NCBI GenBank assembly: GCA_905221605.1
Contig: CAJNDS010001302.1
Location: forward strand, 391,501 to 447,500
Reading direction: 5' to 3'
DNA from: Symbiodinium natans
Lineage: Eukaryota; Sar; Dinophyceae; Suessiales; Symbiodiniaceae
DNA length: 56,000 nt
Of the stretch, positions 9,101 to 18,250 are shown piece after piece; within the stretch, counting starts at the first letter, position 1, and every line of letters starts with the position of its first letter. The notes below the pieces were generated by a model. The model searched no databases. It saw only the letters and a list, made by a program, of their open reading frames with translations, and was not told the origin of the DNA. The position numbers were made by a program, and so were the translations under genes.

Positions 9101-10522
9101 CGTTTGGTAGTCCGCGAGGTCAAGTCACAGGGACAAGCGGCGTTGATACCAGACTACGCACTGTTTTCCTCAATGCCACCTCTGGAAGGATTGAAGATCC
9201 TATGCAGTCTGCTGACGACACTCAAGAGGTCAAAGAGCGGAAAGAAGCTCACGCTGAAGCTGACAGACATATCACGTGCACACTTCTATGGAAAAGCAGA
9301 ACGACGTGTGTTTGTCACACTTCCCGAGGGAGATGAAGCTCCCGGCTTTTGTGGTCTGTTGAAACGGACCATGTATGGCACCCGTGATGCCTCAGCTGTA
9401 TGGCAGAGATCGTACACAAGCCTGTTACGCAAGCACGGGTTTGTCGTGGGAAAAGCATATCCGTGTACCTTTTATCATGCCGAAGCCGACGTGAGATTAT
9501 TGGTGCATGGGGACGATTTCCTAGTCTTGGCAGACGAAGATGGACATCGCTTTGTAGACAAAGTACTGTCTGAAGAGTACGAGTTCAAGTGTGATGGCCA
9601 CATAGGACCTGAGTGTGAAAAGGATAGCATGACTGTCCTGAACCGGGTCGTGAGCTATGACAGCCAGACAGGAACTGTTACGTACGAAGCGGATCCAAGG
9701 CACGCGGAAGCCCTAGTGCGCGACCTTGGACTGGAGTCTGCGAAGGCGGCCAAAACGCCAGCAGAAAAGAAAAAGGGAAGTGACCTGAAAGCGATGCTTG
9801 AAGCACAGCCGTTGAATGCCGAACTTCAGAAAGCATATCGGTCTCATACGATGAGGGCAGCGTTCCTTGCGCAGGACCGTCCAGACATTGCCGAGGCTAC
9901 GAAGAGCTTAGCGCGGCACATGAAAGAACCCACAGAGTGGGCATGGGCCGATCTGAAGAGGCTTGTCCGCTACTTACGCGGAAATCCACGGCTGATCTAC
10001 GAGTACCACCCGCAACGGTTCAGCAAAGAGATTGTGATGTACTGCGACTCAGACCACGCTGGTTGCCTCATCACGCGGAGGTCAACCACGGGACTGGTGA
10101 CAATGCTTGGATCGCACTGCGTGAAACACTCAAGCAACGTGCAAAGCACGATCTCCCTCTCGAGTGGAGAGAGCGAGTTTTACGCTATGGTTCGAGCAGG
10201 GTCAATAGGTCTGTCGCTACAGGCGATGCTAGAAGACTGGGGATTAAAGGTCGGTCTGCGGATTCGATCTGATTCCTCGGCGGCCCGAGGCACTACTCAG
10301 CGCCAGGGCCTGGGTCAAGCACGCCACGTGCAAACAAGATACTTGTGGGTGCAAGAGAAAGTCGCCACGCGAGCTCTGGAGCTAGAGCGTGTAGGCACGG
10401 AGAAGAACTACTCCGACATCTGCACCAAACCAATGCCCGAAGTGGCAATGCTCAAACACCTCAAGAACATGGGATTGCGTTTTCATGTTGGACGAGCCGG
10501 AGCAGCCAAACGGCTCGTGTGA
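6008..10522 (+). CDS. Pol: integrase, MTase-like remnant, reverse transcriptase, RNase H (element 1)
   Basis: The 1504-codon ORF carries its first 40 or so codons as an out-of-frame shadow of the protease ORF. An Ala/Gln-rich linker has an eight-Gln run (about 6366-6386). Integrase has an H-x-x-x-H...C-x-x-C finger (HEASGHAVHRSWCVHC) and catalytic D213, D275, E317. A region at about residues 690-930 resembles a methyltransferase with the catalytic Cys lost (LPTGPF at 763-768, YECP at 817-820). RVT_2-type RT has D1087 and a GDD box (D1169, D1170), where copia usually has VDD. RNase H has CDSDHAG (D1347), SGESEF and RSDSS. Apart from its N-terminal junction, the Pol frame is intact. Confidence 0.9.
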   Translation: MEAQGCRNQDASEERHLRVSSARREERSEGRKQGPRRPGFHGASVDGVRPNGLSVSPLDEEAEMVEEAAKRKAAGKATLKVLAKEDKKKEREREKKERKTTQQGASASIQVPAAAPAAQQQQQQQQPSEEKGGTEDDRFAEEPEAPGEEQQRAIVPKSPDQPTADQIAQHEASGHAVHRSWCVHCQRARKMVNPHYRIRRAELETSLPTLHMDYFFLGKEKQEDDVMPHLVVRCDKTQRTWATSLPEKGTHAYNVTWLASVIREAGWKRMCLFSDNEHALRALKLKASEEVQNVVFDLRESPTSTEHENAPSNGIAEAAVREVKRMVRAILSELETKLKIEVGVDHPILAWIARHAAFLMTRFRIGEDGKSAYERTLGRPWRRPTIVFGEQVMFKPVGSRHKRGSLDARVCMGRYVGTASRNADLLIMTSEGISRGHSLHRRPEDEKWPVEGFDVLRGLPWRMSGPQERASPNRVGMPALEGEQPAPQHRDFKARNLYVMKSDIELYGYTPQCPGCDAQLMGLPQRAHNDECRMRVQRRLQETDEGKERVKRAQERVEKDYGKRVKRDQPALEGRPAPDAMDVAAEEAAGAPLSRPMEVEDRAEPKQRKRAASKDVEDLYREEPSTRATDGPDVEVIGVHVQGGASGSAGPGLDHSRQQARADAEMYDAATANPPPANEEVRMNLITRMFEQKGLKCSPTEAKAINSMVLQLGGNGNSAVPWSMVNEGIILPMDQEPPMFAQAEHLRFFEKLEQVKPKLLVGKLPTGPFQSVQRAFDMTNKIGVETRRGNLRKARSQLGLCFEAFEAQKEAGNYFLYECPRGTKSWEHELAQRMGSYLVEGPMCKWKVDESGKMIAGQSGKKRTRWITNSATVATALEKLCKGNAKVWNRTLSFKEGIVTAKAEYPPKLERALLAGVRAQLVLDGEMKEVGHVGGPDPHEEPPLEEYLHDTLPKAGQLHVSEPVIDANTGAQLDARKVAEARASELAWVKKQGVYEKVEESVCWDETGRPPITLKWVDRNKGDDVRENYRSRLVVREVKSQGQAALIPDYALFSSMPPLEGLKILCSLLTTLKRSKSGKKLTLKLTDISRAHFYGKAERRVFVTLPEGDEAPGFCGLLKRTMYGTRDASAVWQRSYTSLLRKHGFVVGKAYPCTFYHAEADVRLLVHGDDFLVLADEDGHRFVDKVLSEEYEFKCDGHIGPECEKDSMTVLNRVVSYDSQTGTVTYEADPRHAEALVRDLGLESAKAAKTPAEKKKGSDLKAMLEAQPLNAELQKAYRSHTMRAAFLAQDRPDIAEATKSLARHMKEPTEWAWADLKRLVRYLRGNPRLIYEYHPQRFSKEIVMYCDSDHAGCLITRRSTTGLVTMLGSHCVKHSSNVQSTISLSSGESEFYAMVRAGSIGLSLQAMLEDWGLKVGLRIRSDSSAARGTTQRQGLGQARHVQTRYLWVQEKVATRALELERVGTEKNYSDICTKPMPEVAMLKHLKNMGLRFHVGRAGAAKRLV

Positions 10523-10551
10523 AGCCAATGGGTCAAATGACCACCTGGCTT

Positions 10552-10559
10552 AGGAGGGG
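10552..10559 (+). other. Polypurine tract of element 1
   Basis: AGGAGGGG ends directly at the first base of the 3' LTR, the expected position for plus-strand DNA priming. Confidence 0.8.
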
Positions 10560-10682
10560 TGTTTAGATTTGTAGGTGTCACACAACATGTTTCACAATGA
10601 GTGAGCATACACATGCGACATTGGCTCAAGCCGTCAAAAGTGATTGCACCTGCAGTGTTAGTTCTGCCTTAAACTCCGTTCA
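10560..10682 (+). repeat. 3' LTR of element 1
   Basis: This copy is identical to the 5' LTR over all 123 bp, including TTGGCTCAAG at 10621-10630. It is followed by the AAACC target duplication (10683-10687). Confidence 0.95.
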
Positions 10683-12290
10683 AAACCCTAAACCCTGAAG
10701 TGCTTCCCATGCTCCACAGGGAGGTCTTTGGAGGGACCTAAAAAGCGCCCTAAGCCCTAGGAGCCCTGAACTCTGCAAAGAAAAACACTTCGCTTTAGGC
10801 TTTAGGGTTTAGGGTTTAGGCTTTAGGCTTTCGGCTTTCGGCTTTAGGCTTGAGGGTTTAGGGTTGAGGGTTTGGGGTTTAGGGTTTAGGGTTTGGGGTT
10901 ATCCTGAAGCCCTAAGCTAAGCCCTAAACACCCTAAACACCCTAAACCCTCATGCCTCCCCCAAACTTTAAACCCCAAGCCCGAAACCCTAAGCCCTAAA
11001 CCCACAGAAGCCCCTTTTGGCTCCAGCTATGCCCTTTCTTACCCTACAACATTTTCACAAAGAAAGCAACACCTCAAACTCCAGGTAGGCCCCAGAGCCC
11101 CCCCAGAGAGCCCTAAGCCCTCTACCCTGTCACCCCTACAAAACCCGAAACCCTAAACCCTAAACCCTAAGCCCTAAACCCTAAACCCTGAACCCTAAAC
11201 CCTAAACCCTAAACCCGAAGCCCCTTCAGCCCCAGGCGAGGCCTCGGCGAAATTCTCCAAGAAGTAACTCGTCTTTTTGGGGGTCCGATCTCTCAAGGAG
11301 GGTTCGGTTTAGGGTTTAGAGCTTAGGGCTTAGGGCTTAGGGCTTAGGGCTTAGGGTTTAGGGTTTAGGGTTTAGGGTTTAGGGTTTAGGGTTTAGGGTT
11401 TAGGGTTTAGGGTTTAGGGTTTAGGGTTTAGGGTTTAGGGTTAGGGTTTAGGGTTTAGGGTTTACAGTAGGGGGTTGATTCGGTTTGGCGTGTTGGGTGT
11501 TGAAAAGTTGTTTATGGTTTGTCGGGTGCATACGGGTTCTTCGGCTTGAAGGCTTTACGGGGTGTATGGGGCTTTTGTAGTACTAAACCCTGAACCCTAA
11601 ACCCTAAACCCTAAACCCTAAACCCTAAAGGTCCCTTTCTCCCTCGCTGGGCTTCCATCATGGTATCTTCCAAGCACCAATCAGTTTAGGCTACCCCAGT
11701 GAAACGCCTTCAATCTGGAGCAAACCTATGCCCCAAGCTCAAACCCGAAATCCCACCCCCGAGGCGCGCACAGCTTTTGTTGGCCTGGCCGACGCGCGCA
11801 GTTCGGGAGGCTCCCGCTGCTGACGCTCCGACTCCCAGGAAGGAGGCACGCCAAGTGTAGTGCCCCAGGGCCTTAGGATTTTGGGTTAGAGGGTGGCTGT
11901 ATAGGGTGAGTATACGGTTCAGGGTTTGGGGCTTTGGAGGAGGCACACAAAGTTTAGGGCCTTAGGGTTTAGGGTTGGGCCATAGGGTTGTAATGGTATA
12001 GTCGTTGTGTTTTTGTGTCTAGGGCTTTGTTTGGCACACGGGCTTTCAGGTTTTAGAGTTTGGAATTGCGTACTCCTGGGCTTGGATCTGAGATGTGTAG
12101 GGCTTGGTCATATTCAGGGCTCAGGGCTTTCCTCGGTTTCTCAAAGGGCTCTTCGGTTTCGGTTTCAGGGGCAGGATTCACTCTCAAGCCCTAAACCCTA
12201 AACCTTAAACTCTAAACCCTAAACCCTTTGGGGGCTGGGAGTTTGGGTTTAGGATTCAGGGTTTCTTGTTTAGAGGGTTTGACAGAGGGC
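10683..12290. repeat. Arrays and islands right of element 1
   Basis: CCCTAAA arrays lie at about 11139-11216 and 11586-11627; a long TTTAGGG array lies at about 11344-11463. Islands at 10696-10737 and 11229-11297 (23 codons then TGA) read on the minus strand, like the islands left of element 1. This fits an element inserted antisense into one host transcription unit. The island at 11740-11860 is open on both strands. The rest, to 12290, is degenerate TTTAGGG-like sequence. Confidence 0.45.
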
Positions 12291-12299
12291 CCGTGCCAC

Positions 12300-12480
12300 A
12301 GAAGCCTAAGCCCTCTATCACTTAACCCACATAAAGACAGGGGTCGAAATAAGTACTAATCGTATTCCCTTATGGTCCCCGTATTGGTATACTATAATAT
12401 ACTAAATATACTACAATCTACCAGAATATACTATAATATGCTTTAACATACTATAATAACACACCCAAAACCCTGTTCTG
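12300..12480. repeat. AT-rich dispersed repeat
   Basis: An AT-rich stretch with repeated TATACTATAATATACTA motifs is followed by CACCCAAAACCCTGTTCT. A related stretch occurs at 37715-37800 (CCCTCATGGTCCC, ACTATAATAGCACCC, CCTGTTCT). It is probably a non-autonomous element. Confidence 0.5.
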
Positions 12481-12599
12481 CTATTTTTTAAGGCCCCTAC
12501 ATCAAAGGTCTCTGCTAGAGAGCCTCGGTCCCTAAGCCTCATACCCTTTTGAAGGCAATGGCCTCCAAAGGGGGGCCCAAGCCCGAAAAGTCGCGAAAA

Positions 12600-12738
12600 G
12601 CCTTGAACTCCTACAGAAACCTTGCAGAAACCCTACAGAAACTTCACAGAAACCCTACAGGAACCCCACAGCTACCTTACAGAAATCTTACAGAAATCTT
12701 GCAGAAATATTACAGAAACCCTACAGAAACCCTACACA
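12600..12738. repeat. Minisatellite, about 11-bp unit (CTACAGAAACC)
   Basis: About a dozen imperfect copies of CTACAGAAACC and variants (TTACAGAAATC, TTGCAGAAACC) run in tandem. The unit may be a derivative of the CCCTAAA array. ORFs through it have no independent support. Confidence 0.75.
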
Positions 12739-12877
12739 AACTCTAGCAACTGCTCGCTTGCCAATTGGAACCAGAAGCCTGCCAAGCAGCACTGGACAGC
12801 TGGGGCCGTTTGCTCTTCGGTGGTGTACCCATGGTATGGAAGGAGCACTAGCAGAACAGCAAGTCAAAGAAGAATAC

Positions 12878-13050
12878 TCATGGGTTCCCCCCTGCTGCCC
12901 CCCTTGAAACTACCCCCCCTGGGTTCCCCCTAGGTTCCCCCCATAAGTATAAGGCTACTATTTCGGGATAAGTAAGCCAACTGAAGGATATTTAAGGGGG
13001 GAAATCCAGGGGTGGTAGTTTAGAGGGGGGGTTAGTAGGGAAACCCATGA
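12878..13050. mobile_element. MITE-like hairpin element, family TCATGGGTT
   Basis: Ends are inverted: TCATGGGTTCCCC at 12878-12890 against GGGAAACCCATGA ending at 13050. Further inverted pairs lie inside (AACTACCCCCCCTGG against CCAGGGGTGGTAGTT; GGTTCCCCCC against GGGGGGAAATCC). No coding capacity. Related copies are at about 42385-42530 and 47358-47550. It fits a non-autonomous DNA element. Confidence 0.65.
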
Positions 13051-13770
13051 AAGATTGGAAGAAGAAAAAGCCCGAATAAGCCCGATGTCAAGGAGAAACT
13101 CCCAAGAAGATGGGCGCGGCTAGCAGGGCTGCCATTCTTGGGCTTGTGGAAGCTTTTTTCAGGTCGCCCTGAACCCTAAACCCCAAACCCTAAACCCTAA
13201 ACCCCAAACCCCAAACCCTAAACCCTAAACCCTAAACCCAAAGCCCTAAACCCTAAACCCTAAACCCTAAACCCTAAACCCTAAACCCTAAACCCTAAAC
13301 CCTAAACCCTAAACCCTAAACCCTAAACCCTAAACCCAAAGCCAACCCTTGAACTCCAGGAGCCGTCTCCAGATTCTTCGCCGCCGTCGGATGCGCCCGC
13401 CTTCGGCAGCCGCTGGGCTCAAGCCTGCGAAGCCTCCAACCCTAAACCCTAGCCCTAAACCCTAGCCCTAAACCCTAAACCCTAAACCCTAAACCCTAAA
13501 CCCTAAACCCTAAACCCTAAACCCTAAACCCTAAACCCTAAACCCTAAACCCTAAACCCTAAACCCTAACCTTAAACCCTAAACCCTAAACCCTAAACCC
13601 TAAACCCTAAACCCTAAACCCTAAACCCTAAACCCTAAACCCTAAACCCTAAACCCTAGCCCTAAACCCTAAACGCTAAACCCCAACAAAATCCTGCGAA
13701 CAAGCCCCAGGGGCCTGCAACCAGAAGCCCTCATTAAGCCCTGGCCACCCTAAGCCCTATAAACCTACAA
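13050..13770. repeat. Large CCCTAAA arrays (13169-13337, 13438-13681) and spacers
   Basis: Two of the longest arrays in the window, nearly pure CCCTAAA, are separated by a 100-bp GC-rich island (13338-13437) that is open on both strands. Another island lies at 13085-13168. The second array is 244 bp, with rare variants (CCCTAGC, CCCTAACCTT). Confidence 0.9.
13438..13681 (-). repeat. Longest near-pure CCCTAAA array (244 bp)
   Basis: About 34 units with few variants. Near-purity implies recent amplification or active homogenisation, since the flanking islands look unique. Confidence 0.95.
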
Positions 13771-14045
13771 TTAACTCTATAAATGCTAGTAAGCCCTATA
13801 GACCATTCTAGACCATTCTGAATCATTCTAAACCTATAATAGACCCTGTAAACCATTATAAACCTACAATAAACCCTGTAAATGCTGAAAAGCCATCTAA
13901 ACCATTCTAAGCCTATAATAAACCCTATAAATGCTAATGGACCCTATAAACCATTCTAAACCTACAATAAACCCTATAAATGCTCATAAACCCTATAAAC
14001 CATTCTAAACCCTAAACCCTAAACCCTATAAACCATTCTAAACCC
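13770..14045. repeat. Minisatellite with ACCATTCTAAACC / AACCCTATAAATGCT units
   Basis: About five imperfect copies of a 45-60-bp unit (AAACCATTCTAAACCTACAATAAACCCTATAAATGCT-like, described here in parts) run in tandem between telomere-type arrays. Confidence 0.75.
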
Positions 14046-14109
14046 CTGAACCCGAACCTATATTCACAAACCTTAAGCCCTCAGGTGGGCTCGGCCATCT
14101 GGAGTCGCA

Positions 14110-15300
14110 GGATAGATTAGGGTTTAGGGTTTAGGGTTTAGGGTTTAGGGTGTAGGGGTATAGCTTAGTGTGGAGGGGCTCTGCTTTAGGATTGTGCGCT
14201 TTGGCGGAGGTCTTAGGGTTTAGGGTTCAGGGCAGTGTTTAGGGTTTAGGTTAGGGGATAGGGCTCCGGCAGTATTGCATTGAGGATCTTCTATTCAGGC
14301 TTCACAGGGCTTCGTTGCTTGTTTTGCCTTATTAGAGCATCTTTCTGGACATTGGGTGTGCAAAGCCTGATTTAGGATGGTCTCTTGGTGCCTAGCTCCA
14401 TATTTTGCAAACGGACCTTCTGGGCCCGAAACCTGAAACCCTGTCTTGCGTCTCTTTGGCTGCGCAGCACAAACTCCGCGCCAGACAAAACTCATCGTAT
14501 TGTAAGGTCAACACCCTCCGAGTTCTAGGACGCAGGGAGGAGCTTCAGGGTGTGTTAGCGTTGTAGGATCTTAGGGTTTATAGGGCTTATGTAGGGTTTC
14601 CCAGTTAGTAGGGCTCTGGGATCTTAAGAACCATAGATCCCGCTGCTGAGTCCGAGGCATCTGGAACAAGAACAGCGCCTCGAACGCATGGGTTGCATGA
14701 GACTAGACTTGGCGGCCATGATGAAGTAGGGTTTATATTGCTGTTATTGGTGAGTGTATAGAAGGTTCCTGCTTAATATTGGTGAGTGTATATACTTGGT
14801 GTCCTTTTGGGGGGTACAATTCCCTACTTCATATGAATTTCAGGACTTCGGTTCCAGTCCCCCAAAATCCAGGGTTGAGGCTTTTGGGGTTTTGTCATAA
14901 CCCTAAACCCCATGCCCTAAACCCTAAACCCTAAACCCTAAACCCTAAACAGGGGGCAGTTTTTTTTTTTTTAAGGGTTGGCTTTTGGGGCTTTGAGTGC
15001 GGGCTTCGGCGCCCTGTCTCCTCAGAGTCCCTACTACTCCCTTAAAGGCTCCCTAAGCTTCCCTCAGGCTCCCTAAACCCTAAACCCTAAACCCTAAACC
15101 CTAAACCCTAAACCCTAAGGCTCCCTGGGTACCCACCCCCCTTTGAACCCCCCTCCCTTAAGAACTCTATGGAGCCGATACGCTCCATGGGGACAAAGTG
15201 CTGGAGCATGAGGTGCTGCACCCGAGGGTTTAGGGTTTAGGGTTTAGGGTTTAGGGTTTAGGAAATATGCAGTACCCCATGACCTGATAAACTCCTAAAC
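14110..15300. repeat. Mixed arrays and islands
   Basis: Short TTTAGGG arrays lie at 14114-14155 and 15224-15262, and CCCTAAA arrays at 14905-14950 and 15074-15119. A 66-codon minus-strand ORF at 14295-14495 and a plus-strand island at 15162-15227 (22 codons, ending at a GTTTAG donor-like junction) are open but unassigned. A short direct repeat, TTGGTGAGTGTATA, occurs at about 14748 and 14779. Confidence 0.5.
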
Positions 15301-15310
15301 CCCGAATGGT

Positions 15311-15454
15311 ATGGCAGCACCCTACGCGCAGGCTTCGCACTTTCTCAAGGGAAGCCTGGCAAGTCAGAAAACGTTTCCCGGGCCTGAACATTTCCAACAA
15401 ATCGACGGATGTTGTTCAGTCACTGTCACCGAGCCACAGGAAGATAAGCATCTG
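15311..15454 (+). CDS. Putative first exon of a two-exon gene fragment (hypothetical)
   Basis: ATG at 15311 opens 48 codons ending exactly at CTG|GTAAGT, a perfect U1-type donor. The next exon starts in the same phase 57 nt downstream. The protein is soluble-looking and begins MAAPYAQASHF; no domain is recognised. The GTAAGT signal and in-phase continuation make this a better candidate than most islands. Confidence 0.45.
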
Positions 15455-15511
15455 GTAAGTCCCGAAATCAAAAGTTCTTGAAAACAAGCACATCACCCAG
15501 TCTTACCGCAG
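15455..15511 (+). other. 57-nt intron with GTAAGT donor and TTACCGCAG acceptor
   Basis: The intron runs GTAAGTCCCG to TTACCGCAG and joins two open segments in phase 0. It holds no telomere repeat, unlike the introns of the KH gene in the right half of the window. Confidence 0.45.
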
Positions 15512-15700
15512 TTTCAGAAAGGTCTCCGAATGGAACTTTATCATAGTGTTCTCGCTACAGAAAGATTCCACGGGCCGAGCGCAGCATGCCAAAACATCCA
15601 GGGGTTGCTCCTTCCTTGCGCGTCTTGTGGCCACGCCCACGAGTTTGATTCGCTGAACAGTTTCCATTATGTTTCCTTTATGGGATCGAGAGCGAAAGAG
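15512..15700 (+). CDS. Putative second exon, about 63 codons (hypothetical)
   Basis: The open frame continues from the previous exon (FQKGLRMELYHS...) for about 63 codons to the edge of a CCCTAAA array at about 15705. It contains PCASCGHAH, a possible metal-binding CX2CX2H. The 3' boundary is not clear. No homologue is recognised. Confidence 0.4.
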
Positions 15701-15704
15701 TTAT

Positions 15705-17100
15705 ATACTCTAAACCCTAAACCCTAAACCCTAAACCCTAAACCCTGAACCCTAAACCCTAAACCCTAAACCCTAAACCCTAAACCCTAAACCAGAAGCC
15801 CGAAACCCTACACCCTAAACCCTAAACCCTAAACCCTACACTTGTACGATATTTGAGGCCTCTGCACCAGCTCGTGGCCAGCCGGCTTTTTGCAGTTCTG
15901 TTTTGCCTTGATTTTCAGCCCAGTGGTACCCTTTACCCTTTCATTTGTTGGCTCTGGGTTCCCTTATTTCAGGTAACCAACCAAAAACAGGTACCCTTAT
16001 GTTAATATGGTTAGATCTCTTGAAGTGCTAGAGCTTGACTGGCAGACGCTTCCTTTTCTTGCAACATTAAAAACAAAACAGGCACCGTTATCATCGCAGA
16101 TAGCAGCAGCACCTGATACAAGAGGTGTATCATGTGCATTAGTTGTGGTAATGTTGCTGCGGGGTCGCTGGTGTGTGTGTGTGTGTGGGTGGTGTCTGCT
16201 AATTCTGATTTCTTGCAGCAATGAGGATACTTAGAAATGATCTGAAAAATGTTGAATGTAACGCAACAATTGGCTTCGACATATGATGAGATGTATGAAT
16301 GGCATGCACATGCAACCAAGATTGTTCAAGCTCAATGACCCTAAACCTCCAATTCCTAAACCATTTCCTCAACCCTAGTTCCTAAGCCTTAAACCTGAGT
16401 CCTGAAACCTTCAGCCCGTGGCCCTGGCCCCGCTTTGAAGCTTTAACCCTCGAGCCCTTTGCCATCAAAATTGCACCACGAGCAAAAGGCGCTAAATCTA
16501 ACTCTAAACCCCAAACCCTAAACCCTAAACCCCAAACCCTAAACCCTATAAGGGCTGACTTGGCTTCAGGATTATTGGGCTCAAGATGTCTATAGGCTTC
16601 TGGGTAGTGCCCTTATTCCCTTTTTTGTTTTGGGGGGTTTTCTTACTAAAGCTGAATAGTAAGAACAAGGGTACCCTTTTTATGAAGGAGTTACCGGAGC
16701 CCCCAGATGTTGGGCGTTCGGTGCACGACTTCGAGACTTCAGGGTTCAGGGTGTCGAGCCAATGCACGTGTACAAATCCTGGGTTTAGGGTGTACTGTTT
16801 AGGGTTGCAGAAAAAAAAGGAACACGTTCTGTGATACCGGCCCGCAGGCATTCAATGAACATGACCGTGTGTTGGAAAGAGTGCTTTGTTCTTGGTTTTG
16901 AAGTCGTTTCCCCTAAGCCCTAAGCCCTAAGCACTAAAGCCTAAACCCTAAGCCCTAAACGCGCTGAAGGCTGGCACTGGGAGGCCAGACGGCGATTGTT
17001 TCTTTGCTTTGCATGTTCGGGCCGAAGCATTGGAATTCTACGACCTTCAACCCTCACTTAGCAGGTTCGGGGTTCAGGGTTTAGGGTTACCTGCCATGTC
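15705..17100. repeat. Arrays, MITE relics and islands
   Basis: CCCTAAA arrays lie at 15706-15793 and 16506-16552. A copy of the AGCCCAGTGGTA repeat lies at about 15918-16013. A (GT)n tract is at 16170-16187. ORFs of 74-102 codons on both strands at 16000-16320 overlap each other and are not supported. Plus-strand islands at 16680-16750 and 16966-17049 are open but unassigned. Confidence 0.5.
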
Positions 17101-17103
17101 CCA

Positions 17104-17180
17104 TAGCCCAGTGGTATTCCCTTATTATAAAGTAACCAACCAAAAAAGGGTGCCCTCATTGTAATATGGTTACTGGGCTA
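17104..17180. mobile_element. 77-bp MITE-like element with TAGCCCAGT inverted ends
   Basis: TAGCCCAGT at 17104-17112 is inverted as ACTGGGCTA at 17172-17180. The interior (GTAACCAACCAAAAAAGGG, TAATATGGTTA) is shared with the copy at about 15918-16013. It is too small to encode protein. Confidence 0.65.
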
Positions 17181-18102
17181 CCAAGGATTTCCTGTTTGGG
17201 TGGAAGTCGCGGTTTAACCAGCCCTCTCACAGTGTCCCATCGCGTCTGATATCAGAGTCACCCCATCCTCCCTAAGTAAAGACACACGAAAGGTAAGATC
17301 AAAAACATTAAAGGCATCAGTAGCCTGTGCTTGTAAGGCAGGATAAGGTAGTCAAAAGAGTTCTGGTGTGCAGGGCTTCGGGTCTAGACATTCTGCCTGT
17401 TCTTGCGATTTGCGCGTTTGCCGAAGGCTTAGCTGTTGAACCGAGCACCCACCCGGTCGGTAAGCATTCAGACCGCTCAATATCCGCAATCGCCTTAGAA
17501 GGCTTTCGGCTAAGGGCGGCTGTAAGTTTGTGGGCTTCACGGATGAGGGGGGGGGCGGGGCAGGGGTTTGGCAAACCCTGAGAACCCGAAACGCTGACTC
17601 TTTGCTCCCATGGCCCATGGCCCTGATGCCGTAAGCCCTAAACCCTAAACCCTACACCCTAAACCCTAAACGAGCACGCCGGAACGAACCATTCTAAGTG
17701 CGACAGCCAGGCGGCGAAAGGAAGGCCTTTGCACCCATATATCCTGCACCCTCGGCTCGCCGCCCCGAACTAAACCCCTCAACCCGTAATCCCTAACCCT
17801 GAACACCTAAGCCTTAACCCCCCAAACCCCTGAACCCCAAAGCCCACTAAACCCCTAATCCCCTAAACCCTAGACACCCAAACCCTAAACCCCGAAACCC
17901 CTCAACACCCCTAAACCCTGAAACCCCAAAACACCCCTAAACCCCTAAACCCCTAAACCTCCCCCTAAACCTCCAAATCCCTAAACCCATAAGCCCTAAA
18001 CCTTAAACCCTAAACCCTAATCCCTGAACCCTAAACCCTAAACCCTAAACCCTAAACCCTAGACCCTAGACCCTAAACCCTAAACCCTAAACCCTAACCC
18101 CT

Positions 18103-18144
<42 letters not shown>

Positions 18145-18250
18145 ACCCCTACACCCCAAAAAGGAGAAGAATTGCCTCGACCTCGCCACGCAAGAGGCGC
18201 CTTGGCTCCATGAGCTCAATGATGCCATGAGTACCCTTTATTCCCTTTGG
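17181..18250. repeat. Islands, degenerate arrays and a poly-C tract
   Basis: A plus-strand reading of 27 codons then TAA lies at 17192-17275, and ORFs on both strands at 17327-17618. Degenerate C-rich telomere-like sequence (CCCCTAAA, CCCTGAA) runs 17770-18104, and a pure C tract of about 36 bp lies at 18107-18142. An island at 18167-18230 reads in plus and ends at a GTACCC donor-like site. Confidence 0.5.

Larger units (their letters stand above)
1631..10682 (+). mobile_element. Complete Ty1/copia LTR retrotransposon (element 1)
   Basis: A full-length LTR retrotransposon of about 9.05 kb. It has identical 123-bp LTRs (TG...CA), a primer-binding site directly after the left LTR, a purine tract AGGAGGGG before the right LTR, and an AAACC target duplication. 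Domain order is Gag (coiled coil, CCHC), acidic/basic linker, aspartic protease (DTGA), integrase, a degenerate methyltransferase-like region, RT and RNase H; integrase before RT is diagnostic of Ty1/copia. LTR identity implies recent insertion. The Gag-Pro-Pol frame is nevertheless broken at about 3258, 3710, 4006 and 6120-6140, by real mutations or by sequence errors. It lies in sense opposite to the minus-strand exon-like islands on both sides. Confidence 0.95.

Noticed and set aside
12549-12933. ORFs of 65 and 103 codons (RNLAETLQK-type repeats)
   Set aside because: Translations of the 11-bp minisatellite at 12600-12738.
16000-16320. ORFs of 74-102 codons on both strands around a (GT)n tract
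   Set aside because: Mutually overlapping, include microsatellite translation (CVCVCG, HTHTHT), no domain.
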